A DNA stretch of 12,393 nucleotides from Parachlorella kessleri (Eukaryota; Chlorophyta; Trebouxiophyceae; Chlorellales; Chlorellaceae). The notes beneath the pieces were generated by a model that ran no database searches, was not told the DNA's origin, and saw only the letters and a program-made list of their open reading frames with translations. Position 1 is the stretch's first letter, and every line of letters begins with the position of its first letter. The stretch covers positions 1 to 12,393 of the forward strand of contig BBXU01001915.1 in NCBI GenBank assembly GCA_001598975.1, in the 5' to 3' direction. The position numbers and the translations under genes were made by a program. Positions 1-8,465 of the stretch are shown piece by piece.

Positions 1-317
1 GCATGGAGTTTGAGGTAGGGCAACTGCACCCACCTGTTGTCACTGCATTGTCGTTTGGCCTCTAAGGCCGTGCATACTGCTTCCCACTGTTGTTGCTGCA
101 GAACTGCTGCTAACAGCTCTGACTCTCCATGTCTCATCTCCTGCGCATCTGCCAGTTAAATTTCAATGCAGCTGTGGAACTTTCCTGCATGCTAGAGTGG
201 TCAAGGCAGCATGGTCAGGTGGCGGTACGCTGTTAGACAAAACTAGACTGTCAGTCTAGATCCCAGGGGGGGCAGCTATGCGGTGCGGCTGATGTGCGGC
301 TTCCGACAAAGGTTGTT
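1..317. other. 5' flank of the MYND gene; no supported gene
   Basis: I see no complete gene here. An acceptor-like TTGCTGCAG ends at position 101 and is followed by a plus-strand frame that stays open to the TAG at 257-259, about 52 codons without a usable ATG, so an upstream exon of the MYND gene is possible but unproven. In the frame of the MYND gene itself, the last stop before its first ATG is TAG at 234-236. A near-perfect palindrome lies at 243-259 and is listed separately. No TATA-like element stands out. Confidence 0.5.
243..259. repeat. 17-bp inverted repeat upstream of the MYND gene
   Basis: CTAGACTG at 243-250 and CAGTCTAG at 252-259 are exact reverse complements separated by a single T. 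The site is 58 nt before the first in-frame ATG of the MYND gene. It could be a protein-binding dyad in a promoter or 5' UTR, or a chance palindrome. No second copy was noticed in the window. Confidence 0.6.
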
Positions 318-2520
318 ATGGCGTCTACCTATGGTTCCCGCCTGCTGCAGATTCGCTACTGTATCGTCAAGGCGGTCAGCAAGCTGCTGTTCATGCGGTC
401 GTGGCGGGGCCGCTCCGAGCGCTTTGACCGTGAAATAGACCCTTGCCTGGCAGCAGAGGCTGCGAGGCGGGGGGTGATCCAGCACGCCCTGCGGATGCTT
501 GAGGACTCGAAAAGGTCACCCCTGGCTCGCGACATGGCTGCGCTGGGCTTTGGTGCTGACGAACGAGATGCGTAAGTGGACCAGGGTTTGGGGGGCTACC
601 ACCTACCCAAGCATTTTTACTCTCCCAGTGCATGGCAGCGTCATGCAACAACGGCGGTGGGAGCCACCCTTGCATGTAAGGCTGTAGTCCCAGCACTATG
701 TAGTCAGACGTATGCACCCTAACACACCTTTGCACTGTCACGTGCACGCAGGGACGACGTTGAAACCCTCTTTAATGCCCACCGCATGGTGGCGGGCCTT
801 CTAATAACGCGCGACTTTGCAACAGCCATCGAAGTGGGGCTTTGGGTGACGAAGCGCTCCAGGCTAGTGAAGGTTTTCTTGGAACACCTTGGCCGCTACC
901 CACATGAGGTAAGAAAGCGGAACCCTGTCGCCCCACCGCAGAGCGTGGCGTTGGTGGTGGGGGTGTGGCTGTTTGAGTGTCTGACTGTCGTCTCCAGAAT
1001 CATGGAACTGAGGGGCTGCTGCCAAACTGCAAAGTGAAATTTGCATGCTGCAGAACAGGATGCAAAATCGCAAACTCACATTGCCTCCTGGAAGCGCTTG
1101 CACCGCACGTGAAGATCGTAACAGCCTCCTTTCTATTTAGTCAGCCGTGTGGGTCTTGAGGGGGCTTGCAGGCTGCAGTGGGATGGACGTCGTGCCACAG
1201 TCAGTGGAGCAAATGAGCCCTGGAGGCTCAGTAGCGCCCCCCAAGTCCTCAGGCCTTGTCAGGCCTCGTTCAGGGGTGTTCGCTGCTGGCCGGCCGGTGC
1301 AGAGCAACCTCCCCATCATCTTCCACACGCTGCGCTTTGTGGGGCAGCTGGCCAGTGTCTGCCCAGGAGTGGTGGTGACCATGCAAGCAGGAGGAATTGA
1401 TGAGCTATTGCACAAGATCAGGACAGGGATTACGGAGTGAGTGTATCATGCCGTGCATTCTGCGAGGTACAGAGGCTTTGAGATGTGTAGGCATACCCGT
1501 CGCCAGCAAAAGCTGTGTTGACGCGTGACCCTGCCGTGAGCCTCACTGCGACTGTGATAACTGCTGCCGCGTATGAGGCACCATATCTTTGCCCTTGTTT
1601 AGTCACAAGGGGCGTGCTTCCCAGCCCCCGCTGCTCTGAGAATCGGGCCTGCCCATCTCAACGCCAACGTTGCAGTAGCGTGGATGCCATTTGCACTGCA
1701 AGACTTATTCTGGTGATACCACCGTACTTGCGGGGATGGCCTATGAGGATCCTCCTCACACCTCACTGCTGCCTGCCCCTGCAGTTCTGTATCCCAGACG
1801 GAAGTAGACATCTGGACATCCAGGCTGTGTGGTGCCGGCGCCGCAGCAGGCAGAGCGGGGCCGCCCATCTGCTGGGATCCTCACGACGGCGGGGCCATCC
1901 GCGTCATGTCCGGCGAAGGGCGGCAGGGAGAGCCGGCGCCTGTGGAGGTCAATGACTGTGAGACAGACGCAGCGGCAGCTGGGCTGCTCGGGCCAGTCTT
2001 CTGGCCGCCTACACGCGAAGAGCTGGCAGCACTGCCTGTGAGGGAGCTCAAGGCCCGGCTGCGAGAAGCGGGCATCAGCTGCGGCGGGTGCACTGAGAAG
2101 CAGGAGCTGGTGGAGCTACTTATAGAGGGCTTTGGCGATTTGGTACCGAGTCCGGGGCAGCAGGCACACCCTAAGGCCGACTCCAGCGGCAACCTCAATG
2201 GTAGCACCGGTAGCAGTCACAGCATGGGCAGCAGCAGCGATGGGCCGCAAGGAAATATGGCATCTACCTTGCAGCTTGGGCAGATACAACATGCACAGCA
2301 CCATTCGGGCCGCCAGGATGCCCACGGGCCGGCGAGGGAGAAGGCGGCGCCAGCGCCCAAGTGCTGTGCCTGCTGCGGCGCCACCTCAGGGCCCGGCACC
2401 AAGCTGAAGGTGTGCTTCGGCTGCCGCAGCGTGCACTTCTGTGGGGAGGCGTGCCAGCGGCGGGCCTGGCCGGAGCACAAGGCGGCATGCAGGGCAAGCC
2501 AGAATCACCAGCAGGGCTGA
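318..2520 (+). CDS. MYND zinc-finger protein with SAP-like motif, five-exon model
   Basis: Proposed exons are 318-571, 752-908, 998-1033, 1201-1436 and 1785-2520. The phases fit and give 472 aa ending in TGA. The N-terminal half is mostly helical and resembles ARM/HEAT-type repeats, but I cannot assign a family. A SAP-like helix pair lies at 2023-2127 (LPVRELKARLREAGI, then an acidic EKQELVELL helix). After a Ser/Gly/Gln-rich linker, a full MYND finger spans 2365-2490 with the pattern C-x2-C-x12-C-x2-C-x5-C-x3-C-x7-H-x3-C, so all eight zinc ligands are present. MYND fingers usually bind proline-rich peptides of partner proteins; SAP-like motifs often bind nucleic acid or proteins. A nuclear or regulatory adaptor is an inference. 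The last exon is firm. The third exon's end and the fourth exon's start are the weakest points: phase-0 acceptors at both 1200 and 1302 work (472 or 438 aa). The first exon may instead begin at 351 after CTGCTGCAG, which would make the gene 5'-partial. Confidence 0.8.
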
Positions 2521-4060
2521 CGGATGAGGCCTGATGATGTGCTTGGCTGCTTGACCACGGCAAACCAGCTTCAGTTTGATCCAGTCAATGGATGGTGGAG
2601 GAAGGCTGGATTTTAGGAAACTTGTGGCCGCGATGCGACCTTTTATGCACTTGCATCGCACTTGTCTCTCCACAGTTTTCGGCCGGCTGGTGTTTGACCG
2701 GTGAACCTGGACCTTCGTATCCCTGTCTCAACTGGGGTACTGCAACCCTTGCTGCTTCGGCAAAGTACATGCTGTGCTCTCCGCTGTGCCCTTCCTGATA
2801 CCAAGCGGTGCGGGAGGGGCTTTTACAACTGCATCCTTTCCTTATTGCTAATGCCATTTGGCCTTTCTGCTGTCGACTGACGCGATGTCATCTTCGACGG
2901 AATGATTCAGTTTGAAGTGGTACCCTGTGTACTGGGTTGTTCTGATACATATCAGGTACTCTGGAGACGCTTCCTGGCTTACCCACCCCATAGAGCATCC
3001 CTTGCACGCCACCTGCCAGGAAGGGTTAACACATTTGCAGTGCACCTGCCGTCGACATGGCCGTCCAGGAGGAGGCCTTAGTCACCGCAAGACTCATGGC
3101 GCGCAAGCGGGACTGAAGAATTCCTGGGTTGTCAACCTTGTTCTGAAGGTAGCCGTTGGTGGCACAAGCACTTAAATCTCCTCCTTGCCATGCTGGTAAC
3201 GAGCACGCCATCATCAACACGCTGGCTCACATCCTGAAGATCGATAACCCTGCTCTCCCTGGCTTGAGGCCCGGCTAGTTACGGCTGGTTACGCAGCAGT
3301 CCCGCGTGCCAGCTGCGGAAACACAGGTACCTGGTAGCGCTGCCGGCAACCAGAGTGGCACGCTTGCTGCAGGCCGTGCTTGATTGCTGGTTTGGCAGCG
3401 TTTTGGGTGATGCAGAACATACTTGCTCATCCCTCCTCTCAGTAGCCGGGGTTTACTAATTTGTTGCCGTTGAGCGTGACCTTCCACACACACCAGCAGT
3501 GTGCAAGCCAAGTAAATAAGTCTCGCTGGAGCGCTGGCCTTCCACCCTGGACACAGAAACGCCAGGTTAGGGCTGCCTTGACAACACCCATGCTGCACAT
3601 GCTGCTGAGAGTTACAGTAGGCAGGCAAGCCACGAGTAACCTGCTGCAGGGTTCCAACAGCGTAGCTTTGCTTACTGAGAGTGCATAGGCATTAGAGCTC
3701 ATGCAGTGATGTTGTTAATCCCTGTTCTCTGTGTAAGGTATGGCTGGCAGACTTGCATGTGCTGCTAAGCTTTCCTTAGCACAGTCGCCAAGTGCTGCGT
3801 AGCTGGGTCTAGTGTGACACAGTACCACCCCACCCCCGCACCCACAATAACTAGCCGTCATGCTGCTCCCTCAATTGCTTTCTATACTTAAGTTGTTTCC
3901 AAAACCGCAGGCTAGAAAAGCACCGCTGCTGTGCAGACTTAGCACTCTGAGCTCTCTTGCTTTGTGCAGCCTTACCAGTCACCTCTTGCCAGGGGCCTTA
4001 GCTCAGGATCAAAGATGCTGGCCTGGTGGATTATGGTGAGCAAGGTGGCATTGATGTGTC
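2521..4060. other. Intergenic region and probable 3' UTR of the MYND gene
   Basis: This is about 1.5 kb without a gene I can support. The first part is presumably the 3' UTR of the MYND gene; no TGTAA was seen close to its stop, and the first one noticed is at 3732-3736. The exon-like island at 3041-3278 is listed separately. From 3300 to 3960 only short, unconvincing frames are seen on both strands. The 5' exons and signal peptide of the next gene may lie between 3900 and 4060 but cannot be fixed. Confidence 0.5.
3041..3278 (+). other. Exon-like island, possible gene fragment
   Basis: An acceptor-like ATTTGCAG ends at 3040. One frame then runs 36 codons (3041-3148) to a possible donor GTAGCC. 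A possible acceptor at 3203 opens a 24-codon exon, 3204-3278, which begins HAIINTLAHILK and ends in TAG. The two join in phase 0 across a 55-nt intron. In another frame, ATG 3057 starts a 19-codon reading frame (MAVQEEALVTARLMARKRD) ending in TGA, which also looks protein-like. Because two frames compete and no family is recognised, this may be a decayed gene fragment, an extra exon of a neighbour, or chance. Confidence 0.25.
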
Positions 4061-6411
4061 ATGATGCGTCAGGTTGAGGCAGCCTACCTTTTGAACCCTA
4101 TCACGGATTGCGACAGTAAGATTCCACTAAAACGACCACCCCTGTCGCCTGATATGCAGACTGCTGCGATTATTGCTACTGCGATGGGGGCAGTTGCAAG
4201 GATGTCCCTGCCAACTGGGCTTAGTGGGTTACACAGCATAGCCGTGCATTAGTGCCTTGCAGCAGTTGTGAAAGGAGAGGCGCACATGCTGACCCCATCT
4301 GTTTTGACAGGGCATATGGCGCTTATATGAAGCCTGGCTAGCTCGTCTGCTTGCCTCCTGTTGCAGCATGTATGCCACCACCTACATCATGTCCAAGCAG
4401 ATAGCAAGCAACCCAGACTATGACCCGACCGCATTCCAGTACGTGGGCGGGAGCCCTGAGCTGGTCTGCAAGTGCCAGTGCGTCGTGTTCCCACAGCTGG
4501 AGGGCAATGGCCGCTATGTGAGTTGGGTGGTTGTCAGTAGTGCTTGTCATGTGTGGCATGTGTGGCAAGCTGTGTTGGTGGGGTATGCACTGACCAGCCC
4601 CTACGCTCCGCTGCGTTACAGCCCAGCCCAACACAAAAAAAGTCGTGCTCATCTACACTGCCCGCTTTCACTGGTTCTTGCCTGGTTCTTCTACTTGTGT
4701 GCAGTGGTGCAGTGACAGGGGCGCGCCAGACCCTTCCCCTGAGCCCACCACTTCAAGCCCCGGTCCCATCCCCAGCCCGAGCAGTCCTCAGCCAGCAGCA
4801 TCACCCAGCCCCACCCCAAGGTGCGTGTGGGAAAGCTAGCTTTGGTGCGCCTGTATGGACACTTGCTGCCGACGTCAGCGACCAAGACTTGATGGTTGGC
4901 CAAACCTGGCTGCCATGCTACTGATCTCGAGGACAGCATGCTGAAGCACGCCCAGCATTTGCTGCCCTCACCAAATTATGCTCTTGAAGTTTGCCTGCTT
5001 GCAGTGTATTGCCATCACCTAGCCCATCACCCAGTCCCAGTCCCAGTCCGAGTCCCAGTCCCAGTCCCAGTCCGTCACCATCACCCCGTCCCAGGTGTGG
5101 GCGCCCGGCAGCATGCACGGGTTGGCTAGATCAGTCTGACTAAGTTTAGTCGAAGATTACTGTACTGCCACCTACCCGCTTCAAGGTGCTCAGCATGATT
5201 ATAAGCTGCTTGCAGTCCCTCCCCCTCTCCAAGCCCGAGCCCAAACCCAAGCCCAAACCCAAGCCCAAGCCCGAGCCCAAGCCCAAGCTCGAGTCCAAGC
5301 CCTAATTCTCCGGTGCGTTGGACGACCAGGGTGGCCACAGATGCGCAAGCTTCCCTGCATCACTTTAACTCTGGCCTCATTTCTGGGGGGCGCCAGCTGG
5401 TGCCTTGCACATATTGTTCGCCGATGCACAAGCCGATAGGGCGTGTCACTTGTACCACACTTACGTTGGGCGCATTGGCTGTGCCTGGCCTGCCACAGCA
5501 GCAATGCATAAGGCCGCGCCATGCAGGGTTGCACATCTGCTGCTCTGCTGATGTGCATGCACAATTGTCAGGCCACTCACCAATCCAATCCTGTCTGCAG
5601 GCGAGCCCCTGTAGCCCCAGCCCCTGCACGTCACCTGGATCCGGATGCACCCTCGACATTTCGAGCCCCAGCGGCTACAAATGCAGCTGCACCAGCTGCG
5701 CTGCCGCATGTCGCGCCTGCAACGTAGCCAACGGCGCCTGCGGTGCTGCACCGCAGTATACAGGGTGCGCATACTCCTCCAATGGACGCAGCTACCCTAG
5801 CACTTGCGACGCCAGCGGCAGCTGCCAGCAGCCCTCTGATAAGACCTACCAGAGCTGTTGCCAGCTGGGGAGGACCAGCGCCTCTTCCGGCGCCTATGTC
5901 AGGCTGAGGTGGCTGTACCCCACCGGGCTGCTTCCAGCCGTCTCACGCTTTACTCTCCAGAACCTGCAGGTGAGCATTCCTCCCGCTCCGGTATGGCAAG
6001 GTTTCCCTCCTTTGGAATGCGTCCGACCCTACCATTTAGGGTGGGGTTTTTCGCCCCAGCGTACTCCAGGCACCACACTCTCTCTCTAGCTTCGCCTTCC
6101 GGGAAACGCACCCTTCCTAGCCCCTGCAGAGTGACCAAGGCGGGCTGTACTACAACAACGTTGATGTGAACCCCCAAACCGGGGCGGTGGCAAGCAACCC
6201 CGCTGCCACTGCCCAGCTGACAGTTGTGGGCCAGCAGACCCAGTTCACCGTCACCACGAGCTGGGCGGTGAAGGATTCCTATAAGTACGAGCTGGACATG
6301 AAGGCCTACATGGTGCAGGGCAGCCAGCCTGACCAGACCAGCATCTGGAGTACCTGCGGGTACAGCAGCGTGGTGGAGGTGCTGGGGAGCAACCTGCCAG
6401 TCCTGGCCTGA
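4061..6411 (+). CDS. Secreted Cys-rich / Ser-Pro-rich extracellular-matrix-type protein
   Basis: Exons are 4160-4223, 4367-4517, 4705-4820, 5005-5094, 5216-5312, 5601-5969 and 6130-6411. All phases agree and give 388 aa plus TGA. An exon 4061-4115 also fits in phase 1 across a 44-nt intron and adds a further Cys, but the true start and signal peptide are not found. The N-terminal domain (about 77 residues) has nine cysteines: CCDYCYC and C in the first exon, CKCQC in the second, and WCSDRG at the start of the third. Next come Ser-Pro dipeptide tracts over three exons, like HRGP stalks. Exon 5601-5969 holds a second Cys-rich module rich in CxxC and CxC, and continues into a C-terminal Tyr/Thr/Val-rich stretch that looks beta-stranded and contains one Cys. 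I recognise none of these domains; pherophorin signatures were not seen. An algal wall or matrix role is inferred from composition. It is paralogous to the gene at 10585. Confidence 0.75.
5005..5094 (+). repeat. Ser-Pro repeat exon (first spacer exon)
   Basis: This exon is almost entirely alternating CCC/AGT-type codons encoding Ser-Pro, built on a CCCAGT hexamer. It starts after TTGCAG, completing an AG|T serine codon, and ends in CCC AG before GTGTGG, so both boundaries are phase 2 and its length (90 nt) is a multiple of three. It could therefore be skipped or duplicated without breaking the frame. Ser-Pro repeats of this type are commonly hydroxylated and glycosylated in algal wall proteins. 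Confidence 0.8.
5216..5312 (+). repeat. Ser-Pro / Asn-Pro repeat exon (second spacer exon)
   Basis: This exon encodes alternating Ser-Pro with several Asn-Pro variants, built on an AGCCCA/AACCCA hexamer. It begins by completing an AG|T serine codon, exactly as the previous spacer exon does, and ends in phase 0 before GTGCGT. That suggests the two spacer exons arose by exon duplication or shared expansion. Confidence 0.8.
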
Positions 6412-6987
6412 CCCCGCAAAGGGGCATTTGTGAGACAGCCAGCGGCTGTCTTTTGTCAGGGTGGCTGGTCGTGCGAACAGAGGTGACGGCGAACCGTGGT
6501 GACAGGGGCTATGCAATTATGCTCTGGGGCTTGCCTGAGTTCTGATCCAGTAGTCCTCTACCCGTGTCTTATTTTAAACAGTTTGGTATTTAACGGCGGC
6601 TCGTTAGGGAATGTAGCTTTGGAGTGCCAGGTGCGGCATGCACAACATGGACACCAGTTGGTAGCCGTCATGCTAGGCTGGCTATGTCCGCCTGGTGCTT
6701 CTAGTGGCGGAGCATACTTGCCGATGTGCCTAAGGCAGCAATGACCTGACAGCTGTGGCTGACTTCCGGACACCGTTGTCTCAAACCACAGACGTTTTTG
6801 GGACGATGATTCTTTGTCTTCTTGATTCTCCCGTACCCATTTGGGCTTCTGTGCTGCTTCTCTATGGCAGTTGCTCAGTTCTTGCGTTGTGATAGTGCGC
6901 CGTGCTATTGAACTAGAGTCTCTTCATATAAGAGTTTTATCTTCCTCTACCGCTTTATTTGGTCCCAGCATGGTGTCACCATACACT

Positions 6988-7010
6988 ATTTGTGCTGTTA
7001 CTGCACAAAT
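6988..7010. repeat. Inverted repeat (8-bp stem, 7-nt loop)
   Basis: ATTTGTGC (6988-6995) and GCACAAAT (7003-7010) are exact reverse complements around the loop TGTTACT. The hairpin lies 31 nt before the TGTAA motif at 7041, so it would sit near the 3' end of the upstream gene's transcript. A role in 3' end formation or RNA stability is only a possibility. Confidence 0.5.
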
Positions 7011-7040
7011 CACGGTCTGGCTTGCCCTGACATGAGAGCA

Positions 7041-7045
7041 TGTAA
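7041..7045 (+). promoter_or_regulatory. Possible green-algal poly(A) signal TGTAA
   Basis: TGTAA is the usual polyadenylation signal of chlorophycean algae. This is the first copy I found on the plus strand after the stop at 6411, which would give a 3' UTR of about 650 nt. A five-base motif occurs often by chance, so support is modest. Confidence 0.4.
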
Positions 7046-7198
7046 CATCCAGGTGTATATGAGCAGATACAGGCTGGACAGCTGAGTGGTGACTAATTGC
7101 GCAAGGCAAGGCATAGGTAAGCCGGGCCCCCGCGGTCTCTGCATCTTGAAATCACACCTAGGAACTCATCATCAGGGGTCTTAAGTGATGGAAAATTT

Positions 7199-7212
7199 GC
7201 ACCTGCAGGTGC
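7199..7212. repeat. Perfect 14-bp palindrome
   Basis: GCACCTGCAGGTGC is identical to its own reverse complement. It sits immediately before a short decamer repeat (7215-7244), between the 3' ends of two convergent genes. Confidence 0.6.
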
Positions 7213-7214
7213 TT

Positions 7215-7244
7215 CGTGCCTGCTTGTGCCTGCTCATGCCTGCT
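7215..7244 (+). repeat. Three tandem decamers, TGCCTGCT core
   Basis: CGTGCCTGCT, TGTGCCTGCT and CATGCCTGCT lie head to tail and share the last eight bases. This is a minor, non-coding tandem repeat next to the 14-bp palindrome. Confidence 0.6.
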
Positions 7245-7485
7245 TCCGTATGCCTTAACCCCGCCTGTGCTAATGCCAGCTGCACCCACGTACACACCAA
7301 GGTCTAGTCTAATCTAACAGCGTACCACACCAAGGTACCCCAGTTTAGAACAGCATCTTGCTGTCGCCAGCTCAAACTTTCAATCGCGGTGGCCAGCACC
7401 CCTGCCAACTGCACACCCACACAGCAAGTGCACCCACCGGCCTCAACCCTTACTGGCCTTCCGTCCTTCCCTGCCTGCCTGCTGC

Positions 7486-8465
7486 CTACTGCTGCAGGCC
7501 GGCCCGCAGCTGCTGCAGTTCACGCGCTTGCTGCTGCACCCGAGCCTCTCGTGCCACCATAGCCTGCTGCTGGTCAACAAGCTGCAGATCCCAAGCCTGG
7601 AGATGCCCCTGCCAGCGGGCAAGCTGCTCAGCCTGCTGCTGCACTGCCTGTCGATCCTGCTCTTGCAGCTGCTGTAGCTGCTGTCGCTCCACCTCTAGCT
7701 CAGCCCGTCTGATGTCCAGCGCCCGCCGCTCGGCTGCATGCTGTGCACCTTCAGCCCGCAGGCGAGCCGACAACAGGGTATGCCCCTGCTGCCACTGCTG
7801 CTGCAGTCGCAACTCCTGCTCTCGCAGTGCCCCGAGGTTCTCCCTGCAGTCTGCTACCAGCTGCGGCAGGTTCTCAACCCCACTTGCTATCTGGCTGGAC
7901 CCACCAAACCCACCATGGGCCTGCAGCAGCTCTGCCTGCCTGCCCAGCACCTCAGGGGCAGGGTTGGGTGAGGCACCGCCAGGCTCGAGCTCCGTCAACT
8001 CACTGCTAAGCGGACATGAAGTGCTAGGCAGGGTTGCCTGCTCGGCACGCTTATCCAGGGCAGGGACTGCTGCTAGCGGAGCTGCCGTGGCCACCTGCTC
8101 AGAGCCAGTGTTGCACTGCGCTGTCGGGGCCCCCTCCGCTGCTGCTGGGCTGATCACTTGGGCTTTGCGCTTGCAACCACTCCCCTGGCCCACCCAGGAG
8201 TTCTTGCCCCTACGTTACCGTTTCTGTAGGTCCTACAGAGGTTGTGCAGCCAGGGTGCTCAACAGGCCAGTTGTGCGCGACCAAGTACCTGTAGCCACAG
8301 TTGAAAACGTCTTGATCACTACCAACTGGACAGCTCAACCGTTACCTTGCCCCTGCCCTTCTTCTTGGGGTGCTCCTGCTCAGAGGCAGCTGGCAACGCC
8401 GAGCTGGGCATGTTAGAAGCAGCCGCAGAGGACAGTGGCTGCCTGGGGTTGCTAGCCTGCTGCAT
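7486..8465 (-). CDS. Basic, Gln-rich coiled-coil protein of unknown function
   Basis: Two exons read on the minus strand: 8465-8346 (40 codons, starting ATG in the good context GAGAACATG) and 8184-7486 (232 codons, ending TAG). The intron starts GTAACG and ends GGGCCAG; both sides are phase 0, giving 272 aa. The junction creates a lysine-rich patch (PKKKGRGK followed by GSGCKRKAQ) that could act as a nuclear localisation signal. A Pro/Ala/Ser-rich stretch follows, and then about 130 residues of heptad-like Glu/Gln/Leu/Arg sequence, for example ERRALDIRRAELEVERQQLQ, that should form a long coiled coil. No enzyme motif, membrane segment or bZIP basic region is seen. Some plant and algal Myb/SANT-like proteins have a basic patch followed by a coiled coil, so this could be the C-terminal part of such a protein with further exons above 8483, but no SANT domain was found. 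Its 3' end faces that of the upstream gene. Confidence 0.6.

Larger units (their letters stand above)
6412..7485. other. 3' flank between convergent genes
   Basis: This stretch lies between the stop of the plus-strand matrix-type gene and the stop of the minus-strand coiled-coil gene. I see no coding region in it. It holds a hairpin (6988-7010), a TGTAA (7041-7045), a 14-bp palindrome (7199-7212) and a short decamer repeat (7215-7244), each listed separately. Most of the first 630 nt is probably the 3' UTR of the upstream gene. Confidence 0.55.

Noticed and set aside
998..1108. A longer version of the third MYND-gene exon ending before GTGAAG at 1109
   Set aside because: It stays in frame, but 1034-1108 is AT-richer with codon use unlike the neighbouring exons, so I favour the donor at 1034. 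It is not excluded.
1515..1955. A 146-codon plus-strand frame inside and after the last intron of the MYND gene
   Set aside because: It covers intron 1437-1784 and reads the last exon in a wrong frame, with no domain match; the spliced frame carries the MYND finger.
4918..5338. Minus-strand Gly-Leu frames over the first gene's spacer exons
   Set aside because: They are shadows of the Ser-Pro repeats on the plus strand.
7358..8416. A 352-codon plus-strand open frame rich in Cys, Ser and Arg
   Set aside because: It is the antisense shadow of the Gln/Leu/Glu-rich coiled-coil gene: CTG/CAG-rich codons read backwards give Cys/Ser/Arg runs. It lacks domains and its minus-strand partner has a coherent two-exon model.
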